The translations under genes and the position numbers were made by a program. A stretch of 36,571 nucleotides of DNA. Origin: an uncultured Candidatus Soleaferrea sp. (GTDB lineage Bacteria > Bacillota > Clostridia > Oscillospirales > Ruminococcaceae). The stretch lies in contig CAKTAG010000004.1 of the NCBI GenBank assembly GCA_934527325.1, positions 1-36,571 on the forward strand, in the 5' to 3' direction. The stretch's first letter is position 1. The number at the start of each line of letters is the position of its first letter. Shown piece after piece: positions 18,462 through 27,526 of the stretch. The notes beneath the pieces are model-generated. The model was not told where the DNA came from. It saw nothing but the letters and a program-made list of their open reading frames with translations, and did no database searches.

Positions 18462-19572
18462 TTAATTTTTTTGGCTCATTTTTACAAGGTATGCATTTAT
18501 AAAACCATCTATGTTGCCATCCATAACAGATAGCACATCACCTACTTCAAAATTTGTTCTATGGTCTTTTACCAAGGTGTATGGCATAAAAATGTAAGAT
18601 CTTATTTGCGACCCCCAACCTATTTCTCTTTGATCTCCCTTTATATCTTCAATTTTTTCAAGATGCTCCCTTTCTTTAATTTCAATTAATTTAGATTTTA
18701 ACATTTTCATTGCTACATCTTTATTCTGATGTTGGCTACGTTCGTTTTGACAAGCAACAACAACACCTGTAGGCAAATGTGTTATTCTAACTGCAGATTC
18801 TGTTTTATTAATGTGTTGCCCACCAGCTCCACCAGCTCTAAATGTATCTATTTTTAAATCTTCATTGTTTATTTTTACATCTATATCATCATCTATTTCT
18901 GGCATAACCTCAATAGAAGCAAAAGAAGTATGCCTTCTTCCAGAAGAATCAAAAGGAGAAATTCTAACTAACCTATGCACACCAGATTCTGATTTTAAAA
19001 AACCATAAGCATTAAGCCCATCTATTAAAATAGATATACTTTTTATACCAGCCTCATCACCATCTAAATAATCTAAAACTTTTACTTTATAGTTATGTTT
19101 TTCTGCCCATCTGCAATACATACGGTAAAGCATTTCTACCCAATCTTGAGATTCTGTTCCACCAGCCCCTGCATGAAAAGTTAAAATAACATTTTTAGAA
19201 TCATATTCCCCTGTTAAAAGCGTACTTAAACTTATAGATTCTATATCTCTAATTAACGTTTGATATAACAAATTTAATTCATCATAAGCTGTATCATCGT
19301 TTTCTTCTAAAGCAACATTCACCATAATAAGTAAATCTTCGTAACTTTGTTTTAATTGTTCATAGCTATGTTGTTTATTTTTATAAATTTTTATTTTTTG
19401 CAATACTTTCTTTGATTCTTTAATATCATTCCAAAAATTTTTATCTAACGTTTTTTTTTTCTAAAATTTTCAAATCTTCTAATATTTTATTTATACCCAA
19501 GGTAAATTGTAAATCATAAATTTTACCTTTTAGTTGTAGTATATTTTGCTTTAACTCTTCTACTTTTACCAT
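18462..19572 (-). CDS. prfB: Peptide chain release factor 2, frame broken at a ten-A run
   Basis: RF2 ends translation at UGA and UAA. The main part (from about 19450 down to 18462) carries the stop-reading tripeptide in ISPFDSSGRR and the catalytic GGQ in GAGGQHINKTES. The N-terminal 43 codons start at ATG 19572, after AAGGATG, and run in another frame to TAA at 19443-19441. The frames meet at ten A residues (19451-19460). Dropping one A gives LEKKTLDKNFWND and a continuous 369-residue protein that matches family length and N-terminal domain 1. The usual programmed site, CUU UGA C near codon 25, is absent: the equivalent codons are TTG GGT. Transcriptional slippage, +1 translational shift at AGA-UAA, or a homopolymer read error are all possible. 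A TTG at 19403 could start a shortened form. Confidence 0.88.
19451..19460 (-). other. Ten-A homopolymer at the prfB frame junction
   Basis: Ten consecutive T on the plus strand, A on the coding strand, directly where the two prfB frames must join. Loss of one A or gain of two restores the RF2 frame. Runs of nine A occur in frame in several neighbours (atpD, atpH, the amidohydrolase, ricT, the PBP2 gene), and another ten-A run in the gene just downstream. Confidence 0.9.
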
Positions 19573-19629
19573 ATACATTTCATCCTTATATGTAAACACA
19601 TATTCACAAAGGTATTTTTTAACAACAAT

Positions 19630-20538
19630 TTAATTTTCAAACAATTCATCAACAAAAATTTGTGAATCAAATGGTTGTAAATCATCTATTTTTTCACCAA
19701 CACCAATATATTTAATAGGAATATTTAGCTCATTTTTTATTGCTATAATTATTCCACCTTTAGCTGTACCATCTAATTTAGTAAGCACTATACCTGTAAC
19801 ATTGGTAACTTCTTTAAATTGCTTAGCCTGAGCCACTGCATTTTGGCCTGTTGAAGCATCTAAAACTAAAAGAGTTTCAAAAGAACTTTCTGGAACTTCT
19901 TTTTTTATAACCCGTGATATTTTAGCTAACTCATCCATTAAATTTTTTTTATTATGCAGCCTTCCAGCTGTATCGCAAATTAAAATATCTGCATTTCTAG
20001 CTACAGCAGCTTTAACACTGTCAAAAACAACTGCAGCAGGGTCTGCTCCTTCATTTTGCTTAATTATATCTACATCAGCTTTTTTAGCCCATATATCTAT
20101 TTGTTCAACAGCTGCTGCTCTAAATGTATCTGCTGCACCTAAAATAACTTTTTTACCTTGCATTTTAAACTGGTAAGCTAATTTACCTATAGTTGTAGTT
20201 TTACCAACACCGTTAACACCTACAACAAGTATTACAGCAGGTTTATTTTCTAAATCAAGTTCACTATTTCCAGTTAAAATATCTGCTATTATTTCTTTTA
20301 AACATTTCTTTACTTCTGAACTATCTTTTATTCCTCTTTTTTTCACTTCTGTTCTAAGTTTATTACAAATATCTACAGATGTTTTCACACCTATATCACT
20401 TAAAATTAAAACTTCTTCTAACTCTTCAAAAAGTTCTTCATCTATTTTTGTAAACATATTAAGCGTTTCTTCTACACGCTTCATAATATTTTGTTTAGTA
20501 TTTTTTAAACCATCTTTTATTTTTTTTAAAAAACCCAT
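19630..20538 (-). CDS. ftsY: Signal recognition particle receptor FtsY
   Basis: 302 residues with the NG domains only; the long acidic A domain of enterobacteria is missing, as usual in Firmicutes. The N domain (about 1-95) is helical. The G domain has GVNGVGKT at 107-114, the DTFRAAAVEQ insertion-box motif, DTAGR and TKLDGTAKGG. FtsY is the membrane-side GTPase that receives SRP-ribosome complexes for co-translational insertion. The first residues (MGFLKKIKDGLKN) form an amphipathic basic helix suited to lipid contact. AAAAGGTG precedes the ATG. It ends 57 nt before prfB. The 155 nt upstream is shared with the divergent small gene; no clear promoter was identified there. Confidence 0.97.
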   Translation of the reverse strand: MGFLKKIKDGLKNTKQNIMKRVEETLNMFTKIDEELFEELEEVLILSDIGVKTSVDICNKLRTEVKKRGIKDSSEVKKCLKEIIADILTGNSELDLENKPAVILVVGVNGVGKTTTIGKLAYQFKMQGKKVILGAADTFRAAAVEQIDIWAKKADVDIIKQNEGADPAAVVFDSVKAAVARNADILICDTAGRLHNKKNLMDELAKISRVIKKEVPESSFETLLVLDASTGQNAVAQAKQFKEVTNVTGIVLTKLDGTAKGGIIIAIKNELNIPIKYIGVGEKIDDLQPFDSQIFVDELFEN

Positions 20539-20693
20539 AAAATAATTTCACCTTTTCTAATTTATTAAATATTTATTTCTTTTATTTGTATCATTAGCAT
20601 CTTTTTCATCATAGAATGTATTATCAATAAAACTACAATTAAATAAATTACATAAAACAACTTAACAAATAAATTATTAAGGTGGTAATTATT

Positions 20694-21035
20694 ATGGCTA
20701 GAGCAATTCTAATAATGTTTTTAAGCAGCCTAACTATTATTGGTTTATATGATATTCTTACAAGCTTAAAATCTATAATATTAAAACCTAAAAAATCTAC
20801 ATTTTCTATTGTACTACCAATAAAAGATTCTGATGAAAACATTGAATTTAAAATAAGAGCTCTTTCGAATTTAGTAGACATGAAAAATTGTAAATCAAAC
20901 TTAATTATAGCCGATATGGGTATGGACTACCAAACACTTCAAACATGTTACGCTACTGCTAAACAAGACCCTAAAATAATTATTTGCAACCCTCAAGAAG
21001 TAACATATTTTGCATGTGAATCAAACGTAATATAA
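20694..21035 (+). CDS. Small unrecognised membrane-anchored protein
   Basis: 113 residues, the only plus-strand gene in the right three quarters of the window. The ATG at 20694 is chosen because AAGGTGG lies at 20679-20685; an in-frame GTG at 20682 overlaps that site. A single N-terminal hydrophobic helix (about 3-27) precedes a small soluble domain with FSIVLPIKDSDENIEFKIRAL and a SNLIIADMGMD segment. These faintly recall the first strands of family-2 glycosyltransferases, but the catalytic parts are absent. It could be a remnant or a distinct small family. The start site and length argue for a real gene. Its stop is 15 nt from the convergent argS stop with no terminator between. Confidence 0.65.
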   Translation: MARAILIMFLSSLTIIGLYDILTSLKSIILKPKKSTFSIVLPIKDSDENIEFKIRALSNLVDMKNCKSNLIIADMGMDYQTLQTCYATAKQDPKIIICNPQEVTYFACESNVI

Positions 21036-21050
21036 AAAAATACATTAGTA

Positions 21051-22748
21051 TTACATCTTTTCAGGTGCATCTATTTTTATTAAAGATAATACATTCTTTA
21101 AAACTATTTTTGTACAACTACACACCAACAATCTTATATTGGTAATTCGTTCATCTTCAGAAACAACTTTACAACTATTATAAAATTTATGAAAAGCAGC
21201 TGCTAAACTTAAAGAATATTTTGTTATTGAAGAAGAATCATAAGTTTTAGAAGCTTCTTCTACTACATCTGGGTACAAAGATAATATTTTTACTAACTCT
21301 TTTTCTTCACTGGTTTCACAAATAAAATCATCATCGCTTACTTTATTTTCATAAACAAATTCTTCTTTATATTTAGCTTTACTTAACACACTACATATTC
21401 TAGCATAGGCATATTGAACATAATATACAGGGTTTTGCGAAGATTGTTCAACTGCCAATCCCAAATCAAAATCTAAATGTGAGTTTGCTTCTCTCATATT
21501 AAAAAAGAACCTTGCAGCATCTATTGGAACTTCTTCTAGCAAATCTGTTAAAGTTATTGATTTACCTGTTCTTTTACTCATTCTAACAACATTTCCGTTT
21601 TTAGTCAACCTAACTAATTGCATTAAAATAATATCTAACTTAGAGCTATCAATTCCAATATCTTGCAACGCATCTTTAAGCCTTTCTACATGGCCGTGAT
21701 GGTCTGCACCCCATATATTAATAACCTTATTAAATTTTCTATTTATAAACTTGTTATAATGGTATGCTATATCAGTAGCAAAATATGTAGGGAATCCATT
21801 AGCTCTAATTAAAACTTCATCTTTTTTACTACCATGGCTTGTAGCCTTATACCATATTGCACCTTCTTTTTCGTAAACGCAATTATTGTTTTTTAATAAC
21901 TCTATAACTTTATCTACATCTTTATTTTTATAAAGTGTACTTTCTTTAAACCATACATCATATTCTATTCTATATTTTTTTAAATCTTCTTTTATTTTAC
22001 TTATATTTTTAGGCAATGCAAAATCTACCAATGCTTTTTTTCTATCTTCAGAACTTTTTTCTACAAATTCATCTTTATAAATTTTAGCAAAAAGCTCTGC
22101 TAAATCTTTAATATCATCTCCATGATATCCATCTTCTGGGAAGCTTATTTCATCACCTTTAAAAATTTGTAAATATCTCGCTTCCAAAGAACTTCCGAAT
22201 TTTTCTATTTGGTTTCCTGCATCATTAATATAAAATTCCCTAATAACATCATAACCACAAAGTTCCAAAACAGAAGCTAAACAATCTCCTAAAGCTCCAC
22301 CTCTAGCATTACCCATATGCATAGGCCCAGTTGGGTTAGCCGAAACAAATTCAACCATAACCTTTTGATTTTTTCCAATATTAGATTTTCCATAATCTTG
22401 TTTACTAATATCTATATTTGTTAAAACATCTTTAAACCAACACTGTTTAAAGAAAAAATTAATAAAACCTGGTGAAACTATATTATAACTATCAAAATAT
22501 GTATCTTCTAAATTAATATTTTCTGCAATAATTTGAGCTATTTGAAGTGGTGGCATTTTAAAAGATTTTGAACAAACCATTGCAACATTAGTTGCCAAAT
22601 CTCCAAATAAAATATTCGAAGGTATTTCTATTGTAAAATTTTTAACTGGTTGAGTAGGTAACCTTTCACTAGTAATACACACCCCTATTGATTCTAAAAT
22701 TTTTTCTCTAAGTTGTTCTTTAGCAACTTTAATTAAATTAGATGGCAT
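21051..22748 (-). CDS. argS: Arginyl-tRNA synthetase
   Basis: 565 residues from the ATG at 22748; the open frame begins earlier at a TTG, but the AAAGGGGAG ribosome site lies between the two. The N-terminal Add-1 domain is followed by the class I site SANPTGPMHMGNARGG (HIGH-type, here HMGN), then the KMSK-type loop RMSKRTGKS, and a C-terminal DALR anticodon-binding domain with QYAYARICSVLSKA. It charges tRNA-Arg. An own promoter is seen at 22802-22829, and there is no T-box leader, since only about 50 nt of untranslated RNA would exist. It follows the PBP2 gene. Confidence 0.97.
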   Translation of the reverse strand: MPSNLIKVAKEQLREKILESIGVCITSERLPTQPVKNFTIEIPSNILFGDLATNVAMVCSKSFKMPPLQIAQIIAENINLEDTYFDSYNIVSPGFINFFFKQCWFKDVLTNIDISKQDYGKSNIGKNQKVMVEFVSANPTGPMHMGNARGGALGDCLASVLELCGYDVIREFYINDAGNQIEKFGSSLEARYLQIFKGDEISFPEDGYHGDDIKDLAELFAKIYKDEFVEKSSEDRKKALVDFALPKNISKIKEDLKKYRIEYDVWFKESTLYKNKDVDKVIELLKNNNCVYEKEGAIWYKATSHGSKKDEVLIRANGFPTYFATDIAYHYNKFINRKFNKVINIWGADHHGHVERLKDALQDIGIDSSKLDIILMQLVRLTKNGNVVRMSKRTGKSITLTDLLEEVPIDAARFFFNMREANSHLDFDLGLAVEQSSQNPVYYVQYAYARICSVLSKAKYKEEFVYENKVSDDDFICETSEEKELVKILSLYPDVVEEASKTYDSSSITKYSLSLAAAFHKFYNSCKVVSEDERITNIRLLVCSCTKIVLKNVLSLIKIDAPEKM

Positions 22749-22801
22749 TATAAAGTACTCCCCTTTTTTATTATACAAATTAAAATTTACCTACTGATTA
22801 T

Positions 22802-22829
22802 ATTATACACAAAAAACAATCTTTATCAA
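22802..22829 (-). promoter_or_regulatory. Sigma-70-type promoter for argS
   Basis: On the minus strand TTGATA (22829-22824) and a perfect TATAAT (22807-22802) are separated by 16 bases. Transcription would begin near 22795, about 47 nt ahead of the argS ATG. Confidence 0.7.
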
Positions 22830-22835
22830 GTTTTT

Positions 22836-22866
22836 ATAATTGCAGCCAAAATAAATGTGCAATTAT
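22836..22866. other. Hairpin between PBP2 gene and argS promoter
   Basis: Nine-base arms ATAATTGCA (22836-22844) and TGCAATTAT (22858-22866) with a 13-base loop lie after the PBP2 stop and just ahead of the argS -35 box. On the minus strand no T-run follows, so termination of the upstream transcript is doubtful. On the plus strand a T-rich tract follows, but no plus gene ends here. Confidence 0.35.
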
Positions 22867-22892
22867 TTAATATTTTTATTTTATATTTATGT

Positions 22893-24878
22893 TTACTTCC
22901 CCATAAATTTGTTATAACCAAAATATTCATCAATTATTTCTTTAGCTACCGGCGCACATGTATAACCATGCCAACCTTTTTCTATTACTACAGCTATAGC
23001 AATTTTAGAGTCTTTATCTGGTGCAAAACATATAAAAGTTGAATTACATAGGCCCGTTGTTTCTGGCGTACCGGTTTTAGATGGAACTGTAATTTGGTAG
23101 TTACCAAAATATCTTCTAGCTGTTCCTATTCTAGAAGCTCTAGACATACCTTCTACAACTGTTTCAAAAACTTCTGCAGATGCAGATACTTTATTAGCTA
23201 AAATAGGTTTATGGTTGTAAATTGTACTTTTTTTATCATAATGTTTAATTTCTTTAATAATGCTTACTTTCATTCTTTTGCCTCTATTAGCAATAGTTGA
23301 TACATAATTAGCTAGCTGCAAAGGAGAAAATAAATTATCAGATTGCCCTATTGCTGCTTGTACTACATCTCCAGGGTACCATTTTCCACCATTATCTTCC
23401 CTTAACTGTGGTGATGCAAGCTGGCCAACATTTTCAGGCAGTTGTATACCAGTATGTTGACCAAATCCAAATTGACTACTATATTTATTTATTCTATTAA
23501 TTCCCAAAATGCGTCCAACATCATAAAAATATATATTACAAGAAAGTTTTAAAGCATCCATAACATTTATATTTCCATGTGCCCCTAAACATTTTGGTTT
23601 ATATGCAGAAAAAAAATTATAAACATGCCCACAATAAACAGTGCTAGTTGGTTGAGCAACACCTTCTTGTAAAGCTGCAACAGCAATAACTGGTTTATAA
23701 CATGACCCAGGAGCATATATTCCCTGTAACGGTCTATTAAAAAGCGGTTTTTTATTATTGTTTATTAACTCATAAAAATTTTTATTATATTCATTTATAT
23801 TATAAGTTGGGTAAGAAGCCATTGCTAAAATCTCACCTGTTTTTACATCTAATACCACTACCGCTCCACCATCGGCTTCTTTACCTTTACCTGCCGGGGC
23901 ATTTTTATTTAAATAATGTATTTGTTTTTCTAAAGCATGTTGAGCAGTATATTGTAATTTCGAATCTATAGTTAATTTAACAGTATTGCCTGGAATAGGG
24001 TAATTATTTTCATATATCTTGTCAACTTTTCCATTATAATCTATTTTTATTACTCTTTCTCCATCTTTGCCTTTAAGGTATTTTTCAAAATATTTTTCAA
24101 TACCATTTTTACCTATTGTGTCATTTAAATTATATCCATCATTTTTTAATTTTTCATATTCTTCGGCATATATAGGCCCAACACTTCCAATTATATGCGG
24201 AGCAAAATCTTTTAAAATATATTCCCTAGAAGGTTTTTCTATAATTTCAACACCATTTAACTTATAGTTATTTTCCTTTAATTTAATTAAAACATCCATA
24301 GGTACGTTTCTAGAAATAATATAAGGGTTAGAAAATGAATAATCTTGCACTTCCATTGAATATTTTATTCCCGCAATAATTTTAGCATCACTAATTTTAT
24401 AATTTTGAAGGCTGTACCTTTTAACAATTTTATTCCATACTTTTTTGGCTGGTACAGATTCTTTTTCCCCTAACAAATTAAGAAGTCTTTTAAATTCTAT
24501 TTTATTATTTTTATTTAGATATATATTATTTTTTTTTAAAGTCATTGGCAGGTAATCTATTAATTCTACATCATATTCCCTTAACATATTAACTAATGAT
24601 ATTATAGTGTTGTATTCATCTTCTTTTTTTATTAATGCTTTATTTAAAGCAATATCAAACCCATTTTTATTAGATGCAATAACAACTCCATTTCTATCTA
24701 CAATTTCACCACGAGCTGCCTTCAAAATTTGTTTTCTATTCCCACTAGCATCTGCTAAAAAAACATACTTTGCATGCTCTAAAATTTGAATTTTAAACAA
24801 TTGAAAAAAATATAACACTAATATCATAATAGATATTCCAAATAAAACAAATATTCGCTTTGTATTTAATTTGTTCAA
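22893..24878 (-). CDS. Penicillin-binding protein 2-type transpeptidase
   Basis: 661 residues. One N-terminal membrane anchor (about 9-30) precedes a class B dimerisation domain with RGEIVDRNG (about 56-64). The transpeptidase domain has SxxK with Ser392 and Lys395 (GSCYK), SxN at 446-448 (SCN) and KTGT at 601-604. It cross-links peptidoglycan and is the target of beta-lactams. The layout fits elongation-type PBP2 (MrdA) better than FtsI because of the GVEIIEKPSREY region and the downstream TIGKNGIEKYFEKYLKG (the MrdA-like hinge), but this is judged by eye and no mreBCD or rodA lies nearby. The start is TTG after GGAAG. It follows rluD by 65 nt. Confidence 0.93.
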   Translation of the reverse strand: MNKLNTKRIFVLFGISIMILVLYFFQLFKIQILEHAKYVFLADASGNRKQILKAARGEIVDRNGVVIASNKNGFDIALNKALIKKEDEYNTIISLVNMLREYDVELIDYLPMTLKKNNIYLNKNNKIEFKRLLNLLGEKESVPAKKVWNKIVKRYSLQNYKISDAKIIAGIKYSMEVQDYSFSNPYIISRNVPMDVLIKLKENNYKLNGVEIIEKPSREYILKDFAPHIIGSVGPIYAEEYEKLKNDGYNLNDTIGKNGIEKYFEKYLKGKDGERVIKIDYNGKVDKIYENNYPIPGNTVKLTIDSKLQYTAQHALEKQIHYLNKNAPAGKGKEADGGAVVVLDVKTGEILAMASYPTYNINEYNKNFYELINNNKKPLFNRPLQGIYAPGSCYKPVIAVAALQEGVAQPTSTVYCGHVYNFFSAYKPKCLGAHGNINVMDALKLSCNIYFYDVGRILGINRINKYSSQFGFGQHTGIQLPENVGQLASPQLREDNGGKWYPGDVVQAAIGQSDNLFSPLQLANYVSTIANRGKRMKVSIIKEIKHYDKKSTIYNHKPILANKVSASAEVFETVVEGMSRASRIGTARRYFGNYQITVPSKTGTPETTGLCNSTFICFAPDKDSKIAIAVVIEKGWHGYTCAPVAKEIIDEYFGYNKFMGK

Positions 24879-24943
24879 ACAAGTTCTTCCTTTTTTTACA
24901 AAACACTACAAAAAACTATTTTTTTGTAAAGCAAACCTAAAAA

Positions 24944-25873
24944 TTAATTTCTACAACTTATTAAAAAATTTTTAAAATAATCTGGCAATTCACTATCAAA
25001 TTCCATATATATTTTTTTTGTAGGGTGAATAAAACCTATTGTTTTAGCATGTAAGCATTGACCATTTAATTTTGTAATAACTTTTTTTGGCCCATAAACA
25101 TCATCACCAGCTACAGGGTGCCCTATATAAGCCATATGCACTCTAATTTGGTGAGTTCTACCTGTTTTTAAAATAAGTTTTACATGAGAAAACTTTTGAA
25201 AATCTGCAATAGTATGGTAAATAGTTTTCGCTGGTTTTGAATTCATATATGTAACACACATTTTTTTCCTATCTTTTTTAGAACGACCAATAGGTAAATC
25301 TATTACACCATCTTTGTTCTGCAATGTTCCATACACAACTGCATTATAAACCCTTTTAAAAGAATGTACTTTTATTTGTTCAGAAAGGTTAATATGTGCT
25401 TTATCGTTTTTTGCAACAATAATTAACCCGCTTGTATTTTTATCGATTCTGTGAACAATACCAGGTCTAGCAATGCCATTTATGCCAGAAAGGCTATTTT
25501 TACAGTGATATAACAAAGCATTTACCAGTGTACCAGTGTAATTACCATTAGCCGGATGAACCACCATATTCTTAGGTTTATTCACTATTAATAAATCATC
25601 ATCTTCATAAACTATGTTCAATGAAATATTTTCTGGTTTAATATCATATTCCTTAACTGTTGGCAAAATAACACTAATTTTATCGCCCAAATTAACCTTA
25701 TAGCTTTTAGCTACTGTTTTGTTGTTAACCGTTACATATTTCTCATTAATTAAATTATTCACTCTAGACCTAGTTAAATTACTTACAACACTACTTATTA
25801 ATTTATCTATACGTACACCGCTTAATTCAACATTAGTTACCTCTATATAATATTTATTTTCTAAATTATTCAT
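24944..25873 (-). CDS. rluD: Large-subunit rRNA pseudouridine synthase, RluD family
   Basis: 309 residues. An S4 RNA-binding domain (about 18-75, with VRIDKLISSVVSNLTRSRV) precedes the catalytic domain with HRIDKNTSG at 141-149, where Asp144 is the catalytic residue. LKTGRTHQIRVHMAYIGHP follows as in the family. It converts specific uridines of 23S rRNA to pseudouridine. Pairing with lspA is common in Firmicutes (the ylyB-lspA arrangement), and here the ATG overlaps the lspA stop by 8 bases. Whether it modifies the same sites as E. coli RluD is not decidable from sequence. Confidence 0.94.
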   Translation of the reverse strand: MNNLENKYYIEVTNVELSGVRIDKLISSVVSNLTRSRVNNLINEKYVTVNNKTVAKSYKVNLGDKISVILPTVKEYDIKPENISLNIVYEDDDLLIVNKPKNMVVHPANGNYTGTLVNALLYHCKNSLSGINGIARPGIVHRIDKNTSGLIIVAKNDKAHINLSEQIKVHSFKRVYNAVVYGTLQNKDGVIDLPIGRSKKDRKKMCVTYMNSKPAKTIYHTIADFQKFSHVKLILKTGRTHQIRVHMAYIGHPVAGDDVYGPKKVITKLNGQCLHAKTIGFIHPTKKIYMEFDSELPDYFKNFLISCRN

Positions 25874-26372
25874 TAACCAAATTTCCTTTTTTATTTAATG
25901 AATATCCAGCATCTATAAATAATGTATATATAACAATTAAAAATGTACCTATACTAACATAACTATCTGCTAAATTAAAAACTGCAAAATTTATTAACCT
26001 AAAATCTATAAAATCAACAACATACCCTCTAAATATTCTATCAATTAAATTACCAATACCACCAGAAACTACTAACACTAATGCCCATAACAAAAATCCA
26101 CTTTTTATTTCTTTTAAAAATAAAAAAAATAAAACACCAATTAAAATTACAGATGTTATACCTAACAAAAAAATTTTTTGATTTTGTAAAATTCCAAATG
26201 CAGCCCCATAATTTTTAACATAAGTTAAATGTAAAGTTGATGGAATAATAACGATTGTAGAGTATTTTGGCAATATTTTTTCAATCAAATACTTTACAAT
26301 TTGATCTATAATTACAAACAGTAAAATAGAGCTACATAACATACATTTTATTAAATAGTTGTTTTTTACCAT
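25866..26372 (-). CDS. lspA: Lipoprotein signal peptidase (signal peptidase II)
   Basis: 168 residues with four membrane helices. The catalytic aspartates lie in GGIGNLIDRIF and in FNLADS, with VVDFIDF between them, in the standard family order. It removes the signal peptide of diacylated prolipoproteins. The ATG at 26372 overlaps the TGA of tgt (ATGA), so translation is probably coupled. The gene ends inside the start of rluD. The frame also offers a TTG one codon earlier, but ATG is preferred. Confidence 0.96.
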   Translation of the reverse strand: MVKNNYLIKCMLCSSILLFVIIDQIVKYLIEKILPKYSTIVIIPSTLHLTYVKNYGAAFGILQNQKIFLLGITSVILIGVLFFLFLKEIKSGFLLWALVLVVSGGIGNLIDRIFRGYVVDFIDFRLINFAVFNLADSYVSIGTFLIVIYTLFIDAGYSLNKKGNLVNE

Positions 26373-27502
26373 CAAATTCTTCTTTCTAAAATCGAAGTAT
26401 AATCTACCTTAAATTTATCAAACGTTTCATTTTCAATTTCTTTACGAATTCTTTCCATTAAACTGTTATAAAAATACAAATTATGCAAAACACAAAGCCG
26501 CATAGCAAGCATTTCATTAGCTTTTAATAAATGATGTATATAAGCCCTAGAATAATTTTTACAAACATAACAATCACACTGTAAATCTATAGGATTATCA
26601 TCTAAAATATATTTTGCATTTTTTAAATTTATTCTTCCGTTCCAGGTAAATAATTGCCCATGGCGCGCATTCCTAGTTGGCATAACACAATCAAATATAT
26701 CTACACCAAGGCTAACAGATTCTATAATATTAGCAGGTGTTCCTACACCCATTAAATACCTTGGCTTATTTTTTGGCATTATTGGTTCTACCATGGCAAT
26801 TACTTTATACATATCTTCAGCTGGTTCCCCAACAGCTAAACCACCTATAGCATAACCATCTAAATCTAACTCAACAATATCTTCCATATGTTTCTTTCTT
26901 ATAGATTCAAATGTACAACCTTGATTTATTCCAAATAACAATTGATTTTTATTTATTGTATCTGCTTTACTGTTAAGATAATTTAATTTTTCTTTACATC
27001 GTTTTAGCCATCTAGTAGTTCTGTTAGCAGAAAAAAGAGAATATTCAAATACAGCTGGGTTTCCAACACATTCATCAAAAGCCATAGCTATAGTAGAGCC
27101 TAAATTAGATTGTATCTCCATACTTTCTTCCGGCCCCATAAATATTCTTCTACCATCTATATGTGATGAAAAATAAACGCCTTCTTCTTTAATAGTTCTA
27201 AGGTTACCTAAAGAAAAAACTTGAAAACCTCCACTATCAGTTAATATGGGCTTATTCCAATTCATAAATTTATGTAGCCCACCTAAAGCTTTAATAACCT
27301 TATCTCCAGGCCTTATATGTAAATGGTAAGTATTACAAAGTTCAACTTGGCATTTAATGTTATTTAAATCTAAACTAGAAACACCACCCTTTATAGCTCC
27401 ACAAGTTCCTACATTCATAAATGCAGGTGTTTCTACTATTCCATGAACAGTATGTATAATACCTCTTCTTGCCTTTCCAAATTGTTTTATAAGGTTAAAC
27501 AA
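26372..27502 (-). CDS. tgt: Queuine tRNA-ribosyltransferase
   Basis: 376 residues. Key residues are Asp89 in ILTDSGGFQVFSL, the nucleophile Asp271 in DIFDCVMPTRNARHG, and the zinc ligands Cys309, Cys311, Cys314 and His340. It swaps guanine 34 of GUN-anticodon tRNAs for a queuosine precursor. The N-terminus is slightly short compared with family members. The start is TTG after AGGGAG. It ends in TGA and overlaps lspA. No queuosine biosynthesis gene (queA, queC, queD, queE) is in the window, so the cell may salvage queuine or encode the pathway elsewhere. Confidence 0.97.
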   Translation of the reverse strand: MFNLIKQFGKARRGIIHTVHGIVETPAFMNVGTCGAIKGGVSSLDLNNIKCQVELCNTYHLHIRPGDKVIKALGGLHKFMNWNKPILTDSGGFQVFSLGNLRTIKEEGVYFSSHIDGRRIFMGPEESMEIQSNLGSTIAMAFDECVGNPAVFEYSLFSANRTTRWLKRCKEKLNYLNSKADTINKNQLLFGINQGCTFESIRKKHMEDIVELDLDGYAIGGLAVGEPAEDMYKVIAMVEPIMPKNKPRYLMGVGTPANIIESVSLGVDIFDCVMPTRNARHGQLFTWNGRINLKNAKYILDDNPIDLQCDCYVCKNYSRAYIHHLLKANEMLAMRLCVLHNLYFYNSLMERIRKEIENETFDKFKVDYTSILERRI

Positions 27503-27526
27503 TATAGTATCTCCCTTTTATATATT

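Noticed and set aside
22836..22866. Terminator for the PBP2 gene
   Set aside because: The minus strand has no T-run after the stem; the T-rich side faces the plus strand, where no gene ends.
22749..22892. T-box leader upstream of argS
   Set aside because: The predicted transcript start leaves only about 47 nt before the ATG, too short for a T-box, and no T-box sequence is seen.
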